29,899 bases of DNA from Firmicutes bacterium CAG:646 (lineage in GTDB: Bacteria > Bacillota > Clostridia > Lachnospirales > Lachnospiraceae). This document shows positions 15,962 to 22,746 of this stretch, piece after piece. The notes under the pieces are model-generated. The model did no database searches and was not told the origin of the DNA. It was given only the letters and a program-made list of their open reading frames with translations. The stretch spans positions 75,800-105,698 of the forward strand of contig HF995414.1 in assembly GCA_000432335.1 (NCBI GenBank), in the 5' to 3' direction. The position numbers and the translations under genes were made by a program. Numbering within the stretch: the first letter of the stretch is position 1; every line of letters begins with the position of its first letter.

Positions 15962-17539
15962 ATGAATTTTACATTTGATGGTAATATATCCCGGGAAGTA
16001 CTGGAAAATTATCTTTCCCGTTCCGTAACAGCAGCGGGATTGTTTGAGAGTGAGACTCTGGAAGATGATCTGCGGGCGATCAAAGAAATGGGTGCAAAAT
16101 TTCTTGGTCGGGCTTCGGGCATCTGGTACATGGTGATGGATGACGAAGAACATTTCCGTCTTTCCAGAGAACTGGCGGAAAAGGTGCATGAGGCAGATCC
16201 GGAGATCATTCTACAGTCCTGTGTCTTTGAGTGGATCACCCAGAAAATCGAAGAGGTGAAAATTCCTGCTTACGTGTTTGAAGCATTTGGAATGGAGCCG
16301 GAGGACAGGACGTTCCGTCTGGCAGATACCTTATTTATCGATGAATCTTCCGGTTATATCGAAAAAAGAGATGATCCTCGGAAAAATGGCGGAATTCCTG
16401 ATCTGTCCCGTCAGGAAGCGAGAATGTGGTTCTACTATCGGGCGACCCGCTATATTGACTGCGGTTATGAAGCGCTGCATATGGGACAGGTACATATTTA
16501 CACTGCCAACGACAAGGGAATGGCAAAAACAGCAGAGTTGTTCCAGATGATCCGGGATTATGCAAGCGTTCATGCAAGAAGACATAAAGTTTTGATGGAT
16601 GCCCATACCCATGGTGTGAATATCAGAGGAAAATTATTATTTGATTACCATGCAATGCCGTTTACCAGAATGCCCCTTGTGGAAGTACCGGGAGAAGAAC
16701 TGGTTCTTGTACGGGAAGGCTACAGCGAGGGCGGAGAAAATCCAAACGGCTGGTCAGCAGACGCAATGCCGTATCTGATGGAATACGATAACTGGGGCGG
16801 TCTTGTAGTAGGAGATCGGGAAACTTGTCCGCGGGAAGAATTGGCATGGAAAGACTGGTGGGGATTTGACCAGATTGCCTGGTTTGCTAATCAGCCGGAA
16901 GAGAGCAGAAACCATTTTCTGGAATACACCTACAAATGGACAGAGATCAACAATCCCAATGCATATTTTGAATTACCGTTCCGCAGAATGTTGGGTGACG
17001 GGGCAGTTACGGTAACAAGAGCTGATAACGGAGAAAAAGACCGCCAGGCGTTTTACCAGATGAATACCCGGAGCGCCGCATGCCCGATGGGATTTGGTCA
17101 GGAAGAACTGGCAAAAAAACTGTGGGAGAGAGGTCATGAACTGCGGGAGAAAGCTGCCAATCCGGAAATGCTGATCCGATATGGAGCAGAAGCTGTCTAT
17201 GACGAAGAAACTGGTTTGAAGCTGCCGGAAAAGGTAGTTGTGTATGGAAGTTTCCAGTCTCATGTAGGAGCTATCAAAAATGATTCCAACAGCGAAACCA
17301 CAAGAATGTATTATATCGGGGATAATACCTATACTTTGTCTGTGGTAATGCCGTTTGCGGGAACGTATGATTTTTCCGTTGCTACTTATGGAACGCTTTC
17401 TGCAACGTATCAGTTGGACGGCTATCCGAGAAGCGGTTCCAGCAATAAGGCGCATTTTACCACGGAAAAGGATAATATGGTGGTGCGTTTCCGGTACCAG
17501 TTTATCTCTAATAAGGTGACCGTGGAGATATTTGAATAA
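15962..17539 (+). CDS. uncharacterised protein, last gene of the sugar operon (525 residues)
   Basis: I do not recognise the family. No signal peptide or membrane helix is seen. The N-terminal 400 residues alternate strands and helices in a way that suggests an alpha/beta barrel. Conserved-looking polar clusters are QSCVFEWITQK (near 80), YEALHMGQVHIYTAND (near 176-191), VLMDAHTHGVN (near 213-223) and GWSADAMPYLMEYDNWGG (near 260-277), candidates for a sugar-binding cleft. The last 100 residues (about 425-525) are strand-rich and glycine-poor, like a carbohydrate-binding sandwich. AGGAGGAGAGG is just upstream and the gap to the M17 gene is 16 bp. Its position suggests a hydrolase or isomerase in the same pathway. 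Confidence 0.75.
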   Translation: MNFTFDGNISREVLENYLSRSVTAAGLFESETLEDDLRAIKEMGAKFLGRASGIWYMVMDDEEHFRLSRELAEKVHEADPEIILQSCVFEWITQKIEEVKIPAYVFEAFGMEPEDRTFRLADTLFIDESSGYIEKRDDPRKNGGIPDLSRQEARMWFYYRATRYIDCGYEALHMGQVHIYTANDKGMAKTAELFQMIRDYASVHARRHKVLMDAHTHGVNIRGKLLFDYHAMPFTRMPLVEVPGEELVLVREGYSEGGENPNGWSADAMPYLMEYDNWGGLVVGDRETCPREELAWKDWWGFDQIAWFANQPEESRNHFLEYTYKWTEINNPNAYFELPFRRMLGDGAVTVTRADNGEKDRQAFYQMNTRSAACPMGFGQEELAKKLWERGHELREKAANPEMLIRYGAEAVYDEETGLKLPEKVVVYGSFQSHVGAIKNDSNSETTRMYYIGDNTYTLSVVMPFAGTYDFSVATYGTLSATYQLDGYPRSGSSNKAHFTTEKDNMVVRFRYQFISNKVTVEIFE

Positions 17540-17554
17540 AAAAGGGAAAATCAG

Positions 17555-17583
17555 TTGACGAACTGGAAGAGCTGTATTATGAT
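17555..17583 (+). promoter_or_regulatory. promoter of the retron
   Basis: TTGACG (17555-17560) and TATGAT (17578-17583) are 17 bp apart. Transcription would begin near 17590, about 20 bases before the a1 repeat of the retron RNA, so the retron can be expressed independently of the sugar operon. Confidence 0.75.
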
Positions 17584-17611
17584 TCTGTTAAATGCAGAGA
17601 ATTAAAGTGAA

Positions 17612-17790
17612 ACAGGATAGCGTAAGCAGAGAGATCTGCGGGGAAAACGAGTCGTTTTCCTGAAAGAGTAGGAGAGATAACCGGCTTTGCCGGCCGGAAT
17701 TACGCCAAGGTACGACTGCACACTAGGGTGTGCTTACAGCCTTCGGCTTTGTACCTTTCTGTAATTCCCTATCACGATTTAGTATCCTGT
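17612..17790 (+). ncRNA. retron msr-msd RNA
   Basis: The ends pair as ACAGGATA (a1, 17612-17619) and TATCCTGT (a2, 17783-17790). The base directly after a1 is G17620 in the context TAGCG, like the priming guanosine after a1 in the Ec86 retron. The msr part carries three hairpins: GCAGA/TCTGC (17626-17639), an 8-bp stem at 17642-17660 with a 3-base loop, and CCGGC/GCCGG (17681-17693). The msd part is a branched hairpin. Its outer stem is GGAATTAC/GTAATTCC (17696-17703, 17761-17768) and its inner stem AAGGTAC/GTACCTT (17707-17713, 17751-17757). Two tip hairpins follow: GCACAC/GTGTGC (17718-17733) and AGCC/GGCT (17738-17748). A reverse transcriptase gene follows 46 bp later. Confidence 0.88.
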
Positions 17791-17836
17791 CAAGAGTCGG
17801 GAGTGTTACCCGGTTTCGTAGAAAGGAGGAAGACCC

Positions 17837-18823
17837 ATGGATGAGAGAACGAACATTTGGAAGTATTGTTCCAGAGAGCAGAGCATGGAATTCCTTCTTT
17901 CTTTGCGTCTTACCGAAGATTTTCGGGGAGCGCAGGACCACAGACTGGCGCAACTTTATGAGATTTCCAATCATCCTCAGCGGCATTATAGGAAGGCGGT
18001 CATTCCTAAAAAAACGGGAGGAAACCGGGTGCTGTGGATTCCAGATACAGAGCTTGCCATCATCCAGCGCAGGATTTTAAGGAATGTTCTGGAAGAACGA
18101 CCCGTTTCTTCTTATGCGGCGGCATATCGCAGGGGACAGGGATTGAAAGACCATGCAGAATGTCATCGGAATCAGAAGTTGCTCGTGAAGGTGGATATTC
18201 ACGATTTTTTTGGCTCCATCAGTTGGATGCAGGTGTATCAAAAAGCATTTCCCTGGTATCTGTTTCCGCCTTCGGTACGGAATCTGTTGACGAATCTTTG
18301 CTGCTTTCGGGAAGCGCTTCCTCAGGGAGCGCCTACATCTCCTGCTATTTCCAATCTGGTAATGGCTTCCTTTGATGAAAGCATGGGAGGCTGGTGTGAA
18401 GAGCGGCAGATTTCTTATACCCGATATTGTGACGATATGACTTTTTCCGGGGAGTTTGATCCCGGGATGGTGATACGAAAAGTATCTGCTTATCTGGAGC
18501 AGATGGGAATGGTTTTGAACCGAAAAAAGACCAGAGTATATACAAGGGGGAGCAGGCAGGAAGTTACCGGGCTCACAGTCAATGAAAGGGTTCAGGTTCC
18601 AAGATTCTACAGAAAGAAACTGCGGCAGGAATGGTATTACTGTAAAAAGTACGGAGTAAAGGAGCATATCAAGGCGCTTTCCCTTGAAGCAGAGCCGGCG
18701 GCTTATCTTGCCGGACTTATGGGAAAAGTACAATATGTTTTGCAGATTGATCCGGAAAATAGAGAATTTCTCCAGTACAGAAAAGAAATACAGGAAGAAA
18801 TAACGAAAAATTATGAAAATTAA
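17837..18823 (+). CDS. retron reverse transcriptase
   Basis: A 328-residue reverse transcriptase that would prime from the 2'-OH of the msr guanosine and make branched msDNA. The catalytic aspartates are Asp120 in KVDIHDFFGSI and Asp199-Asp200 in YCDD. LPQGAPTSPAISN (161-173) is the conserved RT4 region, and the YCDD box is followed by MTFSG. Two retron hallmarks are recognisable: an AxxH element (HAECH, 106-110) and the VTG triplet (243-245) in the thumb, which binds the cognate RNA. The length is typical of a lone retron RT, with no fused effector domain. AAGGAGG is 7 bases before the ATG. No toxin, nuclease or other effector gene adjoins it. Confidence 0.9.
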   Translation: MDERTNIWKYCSREQSMEFLLSLRLTEDFRGAQDHRLAQLYEISNHPQRHYRKAVIPKKTGGNRVLWIPDTELAIIQRRILRNVLEERPVSSYAAAYRRGQGLKDHAECHRNQKLLVKVDIHDFFGSISWMQVYQKAFPWYLFPPSVRNLLTNLCCFREALPQGAPTSPAISNLVMASFDESMGGWCEERQISYTRYCDDMTFSGEFDPGMVIRKVSAYLEQMGMVLNRKKTRVYTRGSRQEVTGLTVNERVQVPRFYRKKLRQEWYYCKKYGVKEHIKALSLEAEPAAYLAGLMGKVQYVLQIDPENREFLQYRKEIQEEITKNYEN

Positions 18824-18852
18824 TTGACAAAATTGTTTCATTGTGCTAGATT
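18824..18852 (+). promoter_or_regulatory. promoter of the ZTP riboswitch transcript
   Basis: TTGACA (18824-18829) follows the RT stop codon directly. TAGATT (18847-18852) is 17 bp further on and preceded by TGC, an extended -10. Transcription would start near 18859, just before the aptamer. Confidence 0.8.
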
Positions 18853-18870
18853 ACAGATAGAACTTAAGTG

Positions 18871-18944
18871 GATCTGAGTACTGACGGAAGATAATGTGGA
18901 AGACCACAGGGGAATCAGATTTGTAAGAAGCCGACCGTCTGGGC
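18871..18944 (+). promoter_or_regulatory. ZTP (pfl-type) riboswitch aptamer
   Basis: The 3' core GCCGACCGTCTGGGC (18930-18944) matches the pfl/ZTP consensus closely. The 5' part has ACTGACGGAA, a GTGG/CCAC hairpin (18896-18907) with an AAGA loop, then AGGGGA. An enclosing stem ATCTGA/TCAGAT (18872-18877, 18915-18920) closes it. The expected pseudoknot GACGG (18883-18887) with CCGTC (18935-18939) is kept even though both sides differ from the common sequence, a compensatory change. ZTP (AICAR triphosphate) signals a shortage of 10-formyl-tetrahydrofolate. Confidence 0.9.
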
Positions 18945-18977
18945 AACATTTGTTATTTACAAATGCTGTCCTTTTTT
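18941..18977 (+). terminator. riboswitch expression-platform terminator
   Basis: CATTTGT (18947-18953) pairs with ACAAATG (18959-18965). The stem extends through GGGC (18941-18944) with GTCC (18968-18971), followed by six T residues. GGGC is also part of the aptamer's last helix, so ligand binding should prevent the terminator: ZTP turns expression on. Confidence 0.88.
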
Positions 18978-19030
18978 GTTCAAAAGAAGATTTCTTGAGG
19001 AAAAAGCTTTTGTTCAAAAAAAGACTTCAT
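18974..19030 (+). repeat. imperfect direct repeat in the leader
   Basis: TTTTGTTCAAAA followed by a GAAGA-like and TTC segment occurs at 18974-18993 and again at 19008-19027, 34 bp apart. It lies between the riboswitch terminator and the formate channel start. No function is evident. Confidence 0.4.
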
Positions 19031-19077
19031 AACAGGAGTTCAAACAGAATATTTTTTATCTAAGGAGGAAGATAAGG

Positions 19078-19848
19078 ATGTTTAAAGACGAGTTTCAGGC
19101 AGTGTGCAATGGAGGCGCAGCAAAAAGTAACTTATTGAAGAAGAATCCGCTGGGATATTTTGTATCTGCGATGGTGGCAGGTATGTTTATTTCCTTCGGA
19201 AGCTTTATCGCATTTACGTTGGGACAGCTGATCTCATCGGGAGAGTCTGCATCCTGGACGAAGCTTGCTCAGGGCGGAGCTTTCGCGGCGGCTTTGAGTC
19301 TGGTGGTCATGGCAGGAGCGGAATTGTTCACAGGGAATAATCTGGTGATGACAGCAGCTTCTCTGCGGAAAACCGTGACCTGGGCAGATACGGCGAAACT
19401 TTGGGTTGTATGCTGGATTGGCAATCTGGTAGGTTCCCTTCTTTGCGTAGGAGCTTTCCAGCTTACAGGCATTCCTACAGCTTCTGACGGCGCAGTGGCA
19501 GATTATTTTATTAAGATTTCTACAGGAAAGGTAACACTGGGATCGGTGGAGCTAATCACCAGAGCAATCTTATGTAATATTCTGGTATGTCTGGCAGTGT
19601 GGTGCGGCACGAAGCTGAAAAGTGAATCTGGAAAACTGATCATGATTTTCTGGTGTATTCTTGTATTTATGGTTTGCGGATTTGAGCACAGCATCGCCAA
19701 TATGAGTATTCTGGGCGTAGGTCTGGTAAATGGCGGAATTACTGTTGGACAGTATTGCTACAGCGTCTTGTTGGCTACCGTGGGAAATATGATCGGCGGC
19801 GCTATTTTTGTGGCATTGCCGTACCATTTGATCTCCAAAGAGAAATAA
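19078..19848 (+). CDS. formate/nitrite transporter (FNT) family channel
   Basis: A 256-residue membrane channel of the FocA/NirC family, which forms pentamers and moves formate or nitrite across the cytoplasmic membrane. Six hydrophobic segments are visible. GGAAKSNLLKKNPLGYFVSA near residue 20 and GAELFTGNN (near 80) are typical FNT stretches, and CGFEHSIANM (near 200) contains the conserved pore-lining histidine. AAGGAGG is 6-7 bases before the ATG. Control by a ZTP riboswitch points to formate as the substrate, imported to make 10-formyl-tetrahydrofolate for purine synthesis; this is a context inference. Confidence 0.92.
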   Translation: MFKDEFQAVCNGGAAKSNLLKKNPLGYFVSAMVAGMFISFGSFIAFTLGQLISSGESASWTKLAQGGAFAAALSLVVMAGAELFTGNNLVMTAASLRKTVTWADTAKLWVVCWIGNLVGSLLCVGAFQLTGIPTASDGAVADYFIKISTGKVTLGSVELITRAILCNILVCLAVWCGTKLKSESGKLIMIFWCILVFMVCGFEHSIANMSILGVGLVNGGITVGQYCYSVLLATVGNMIGGAIFVALPYHLISKEK

Positions 19849-19946
19849 AAACTGGACTGGTAAAAAATACTCAAACTGGATATTTATATAAAACCAGATG
19901 AATGATATGATAGCTCACATAGAAATGGAAAGAGGAGGAAATCATT

Positions 19947-20543
19947 ATGAAGTCAAAAGATACCATAATGAAATGGGCGCAGACCGCTCTCCTGGCAGCC
20001 TTGTGCTATGTGAGCTTTACTTTTTTACAGATCAAGATTCCCGTACCGGGAGGCGACGCCACATCACTGCATATTGGAAATGCGTTCTGTGTGCTGGCAG
20101 CTCTGCTTTTGGGCGGCGGATACGGAGGTCTGGCGGGAGCAGTGGGAATGACTATTGCAGATCTGATGGATCCGGTTTATATTGTGGGAGCTCCGAAAAC
20201 GTTCGTTTTGAAGTTGTGTATTGGGCTGATCACCGGTCTGGTAGCTCATAGAATAGCAAGAATCAACGAGAGTCATGATAAGAAATATATTTTGAAGTGG
20301 AGTACGCTGGCGAGCGTGTGCGGTCTGGCATTTAATGTGGTTGCCGATCCGGTGGCGGGATATTTTTATAAGAGATATATACTGGGGCAGCCGCAGGAGA
20401 TGGCGGATGTACTCATGAAACTCAGTGCGGTGACGACACTGGTGAATGCAGTGGTATCGGTGATTCTGGTGGTGGTACTTTATAACGTACTTCGCCCGGC
20501 TCTGATGAAAGCGGGTCTTTTGGTTCCCGGATATAGAAAATAG
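19947..20543 (+). CDS. ECF transporter S component, substrate unknown
   Basis: A 198-residue membrane protein with about six helices, typical of vitamin-binding S components that dock on a shared EcfAAT module. The N-terminal MKWAQTALLAALCYVSFTF and KIPVPGG, then LHIGNAFCVLAALLLGGGYGGLAGAVG, resemble the riboflavin/HmpT-like group (PF07155). The gene is preceded by AGAGGAGG. The ligand cannot be told from sequence, and no vitamin biosynthesis gene is adjacent. The 98-bp gap upstream shows no recognisable riboswitch and only a weak -10 (TATGAT at 19906-19911). The hairpin at 20568-20619 ends the transcript. Confidence 0.82.
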   Translation: MKSKDTIMKWAQTALLAALCYVSFTFLQIKIPVPGGDATSLHIGNAFCVLAALLLGGGYGGLAGAVGMTIADLMDPVYIVGAPKTFVLKLCIGLITGLVAHRIARINESHDKKYILKWSTLASVCGLAFNVVADPVAGYFYKRYILGQPQEMADVLMKLSAVTTLVNAVVSVILVVVLYNVLRPALMKAGLLVPGYRK

Positions 20544-20550
20544 AAAAAAC

Positions 20551-20578
20551 TTGACAGGAAAAAAATGCCCCCTATAAT
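20551..20578 (+). promoter_or_regulatory. promoter of the marR operon
   Basis: TTGACA (20551-20556) and TATAAT (20573-20578) are 16 bp apart, both perfect hexamers. The -10 lies within the left arm of the terminator-like hairpin. Transcription would start near 20585, so the marR mRNA itself lacks the left arm. Confidence 0.85.
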
Positions 20579-20626
20579 AGTTTCGAACCGAACATTCGTT
20601 GACGAACTATTATAGGGGGATTTTTT
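20568..20626 (+). terminator. terminator hairpin overlapping the marR promoter and start
   Basis: CCCCCTATAATAGTT (20568-20582) pairs perfectly with AACTATTATAGGGGG (20605-20619), followed by A and six T residues ending at the base before the marR ATG. It should stop transcripts coming from the ECF gene. The right arm also contains AGGGGGA, the likely marR ribosome site. Confidence 0.8.
20582..20606. promoter_or_regulatory. probable MarR operator pair
   Basis: TTCGAACCGAA (20582-20592) and TTCGTTGACGAA (20595-20606) are two small palindromes with identical TTCG...CGAA arms, 13 bp apart, in the hairpin loop directly after the predicted transcription start. This is where an autorepressing MarR protein would bind. 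Confidence 0.55.
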
Positions 20627-21097
20627 ATGGATACAAAAGATCACATTGGAGTTGAAGTAAAACGTTTAGATAATGAGATCCATAGTCGAATGGCAGTGTA
20701 TCGTGTGGAAAAAGGTCAGGGAGAGCTCACGATGATGCAAAGCTGGATTTTGGGATATCTTTATGAACATCCTGAGGATGAAATCTTTCAGCGAGATATC
20801 GAGGCGAAGTTTTCTATTGCCCGTTCCACTGCCACTGGGATTTTGCAGCTTATGGAAAAGAATGGGTACATCCGAAGGGTTAGCCTGAAAAGAGATGCCA
20901 GACTAAAGAGGATGGAACTGACACCTAAGGGCGTGGAGATGCAGAAAAATACGATGGAAAATATCAGACGGATGGAAAAGAAACTGCGGGAAGGAATTAC
21001 AGAAGAGGAACTGGAAATTTTCTTTCGGGTAATACGGCGAATGCGGTCTAACGTAGAAATGGATCAAAAGGAAACAGACAGGAGGAGAGACGGATGA
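20627..21097 (+). CDS. MarR-family transcriptional regulator
   Basis: A 156-residue dimeric winged-helix repressor. The DNA-binding core is about residues 50-100 (DIEAKFSIARSTATGILQLMEKNGYIRRVSLKRDARLKRMELTPKG), with the recognition helix near IARSTATGILQLM and the wing at RDARLKR. The terminal helices form the dimer interface. Its stop codon overlaps the start of the ABC exporter gene in ATGA, so it probably represses its own operon, responding to a toxic compound exported by the ABC proteins. The ATG follows a T6 run, with AGGGGGA 7 bases upstream as ribosome site. Confidence 0.9.
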   Translation: MDTKDHIGVEVKRLDNEIHSRMAVYRVEKGQGELTMMQSWILGYLYEHPEDEIFQRDIEAKFSIARSTATGILQLMEKNGYIRRVSLKRDARLKRMELTPKGVEMQKNTMENIRRMEKKLREGITEEELEIFFRVIRRMRSNVEMDQKETDRRRDG

Positions 21098-22746
21098 TCA
21101 AAATACTGGGAGCTCAGATAAAAGAATTTAAGAAGGATTCCATACGAACTCCTATTTTTATGATTTTGGAGGTTGTGATGGAAATGATAATTCCCCTTCT
21201 TATGGCATTGATCATAGACGATGGTGTAGAAAAAGGGGATATCCGCCATATTTGCGTAGTTGGAGCAGCGATGGTTTTGGCAGCTTTTGGCGGACTGTTT
21301 GCAGGAATTATGGGTGGAAAGTGTGCGGCAAATGCATCGGCAGGTTTTGCCAGAAATCTGAGAAATGCCATGTATGAAAATATACAGACGTTTTCGTTTT
21401 CTAATATTGACAAATTCAGTACGGCAGGACTGATTACCCGATTGACAACGGATGTGAGTAATTTGCAGAATGCGTATCAGATGTTGCTGAGAATGTTTAC
21501 TCGGGCGCCAGCCAGTCTGATCTGCGCAATGATCATGGCTTTCAGCATCAATGCGAAATTATCTTCTATTTATCTGGCGGCCGTTATTTTACTGGGAAGC
21601 TGCCTGATCCTGATCATGAGCAGAACAACGAAGTATTTTCAGCAGGTTTTTAAAAAATATGATGACCTGAATGCCAGCGTGCAGGAGAATATTTCCGGAA
21701 TACGTGTGGTGAAGGCGTATGTGCGGGAAGAACATGAAAATGAAAAATTTTCCAAAGCCAGTCATAACGTATACCAGATGTTTGTAAAAGCAGAGAAAAT
21801 TCTTACTTTTAATGCGCCGCTCATGCAGTTTACCGTGTATGGATGTATTTTGGGTATCAGTTGGCTGGGAGCTAAGATGATCGTGGCGGATAGTCTGACG
21901 ACAGGGGAACTTATGAGTCTCTTAACGTACTGTATGAATATTCTCATGAGCCTTATGATGTTGTCTATGATCTTTGTCATGGTAACGATGAGTATGGCAA
22001 GCGCCCGGCGAATTGCAGAGGTGTTAGAAGAAAAAGCGGATCTGACAAATCCGGAAGATGCTGTGAGGGAAGTGAAAGACGGAGAGATTATCTTTGATCA
22101 TGTAACATTCAGCTATAAAAAGGATAGTAAGGAACCAGTTTTAAAAGATATTAATCTGGTAATTCATCCGGGAGAAACCATCGGAATTATTGGCGGAACA
22201 GGAAGCGCCAAGTCCAGCCTTGTGAATCTGATCAGCCGATTGTATGATGTGACAGCAGGCAGCGTGCAGGTAGGAGATGTGGATGTTCGGAAATATGATA
22301 TGGAAGTTTTGCGGGATCAGGTATCCGTGGTACTTCAGAAAAATGTACTTTTTTCCGGGACAATCCTGGAGAATCTTCGATGGGGAGATAAAAATGCCGG
22401 AAAGGAAGAGTGTATTCGGGTATGTAAACTGGCATGCGCAGATGAATTTATTGAAAAGCTGCCCGATGGCTATGAAACTTACATTGAGCAGGGGGGAAGT
22501 AATGTCTCAGGCGGACAAAAACAGAGACTTTGTATTGCCCGGGCGCTGCTGAAAAAACCGAAGATTTTGATTCTGGACGATTCTACCAGCGCAGTTGATA
22601 CAGCTACGGATGCGAGAATCCGTCAGGCTTTTGCGCAGGAGATTCCGAACACCACAAAACTCATCATTGCGCAGAGAATTTCCAGTGTACAGAATGTGGA
22701 CAGAATTTTAGTGATGGATGATGGAAAAATTCAGGGAATTAAATGA
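21094..22746 (+). CDS. ABC exporter half-transporter, degenerate-site subunit, 3' truncated
   Basis: The first subunit of a heterodimeric multidrug-type exporter with six N-terminal membrane helices (about 1-310) and an ATPase domain. The Walker A GGTGSAKSS has Ala for the usual Gly. The signature VSGGQKQR is intact. Walker B reads LILDDSTSAVD with Asp in place of the catalytic Glu, and the H-loop reads AQRIS with Gln for His, as expected for the inactive-site partner of a heterodimer. The 550-residue frame ends abruptly in DDGKIQGIK, about 25-30 residues short of usual, where it runs into sequence of the second subunit. This marks an internal deletion. The 4-bp overlap with marR indicates coupling. 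Confidence 0.85.
   Translation: MIKILGAQIKEFKKDSIRTPIFMILEVVMEMIIPLLMALIIDDGVEKGDIRHICVVGAAMVLAAFGGLFAGIMGGKCAANASAGFARNLRNAMYENIQTFSFSNIDKFSTAGLITRLTTDVSNLQNAYQMLLRMFTRAPASLICAMIMAFSINAKLSSIYLAAVILLGSCLILIMSRTTKYFQQVFKKYDDLNASVQENISGIRVVKAYVREEHENEKFSKASHNVYQMFVKAEKILTFNAPLMQFTVYGCILGISWLGAKMIVADSLTTGELMSLLTYCMNILMSLMMLSMIFVMVTMSMASARRIAEVLEEKADLTNPEDAVREVKDGEIIFDHVTFSYKKDSKEPVLKDINLVIHPGETIGIIGGTGSAKSSLVNLISRLYDVTAGSVQVGDVDVRKYDMEVLRDQVSVVLQKNVLFSGTILENLRWGDKNAGKEECIRVCKLACADEFIEKLPDGYETYIEQGGSNVSGGQKQRLCIARALLKKPKILILDDSTSAVDTATDARIRQAFAQEIPNTTKLIIAQRISSVQNVDRILVMDDGKIQGIK

Noticed and set aside
17798..17812. Hairpin CGGG/CCCG between a2 and the RT gene as a fourth retron stem
   Set aside because: It lies outside the a1/a2 pairing, only 4 bp long; probably incidental.
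17730..18080. 116-codon frame overlapping the retron RNA and RT start
   Set aside because: It begins inside the msd hairpin and overlaps the RT in another frame; the RT frame carries the catalytic motifs and ribosome site.
17837..18823. Group II intron or CRISPR-associated RT
   Set aside because: No maturase domain, intron RNA domain V or cas genes are present; VTG and the upstream msr-msd structure fit a retron instead.
19849..19946. Possible riboswitch before the ECF S component
   Set aside because: Only a CTGG/CCAG pair around an AT-rich stretch is visible; no known aptamer core was recognised.
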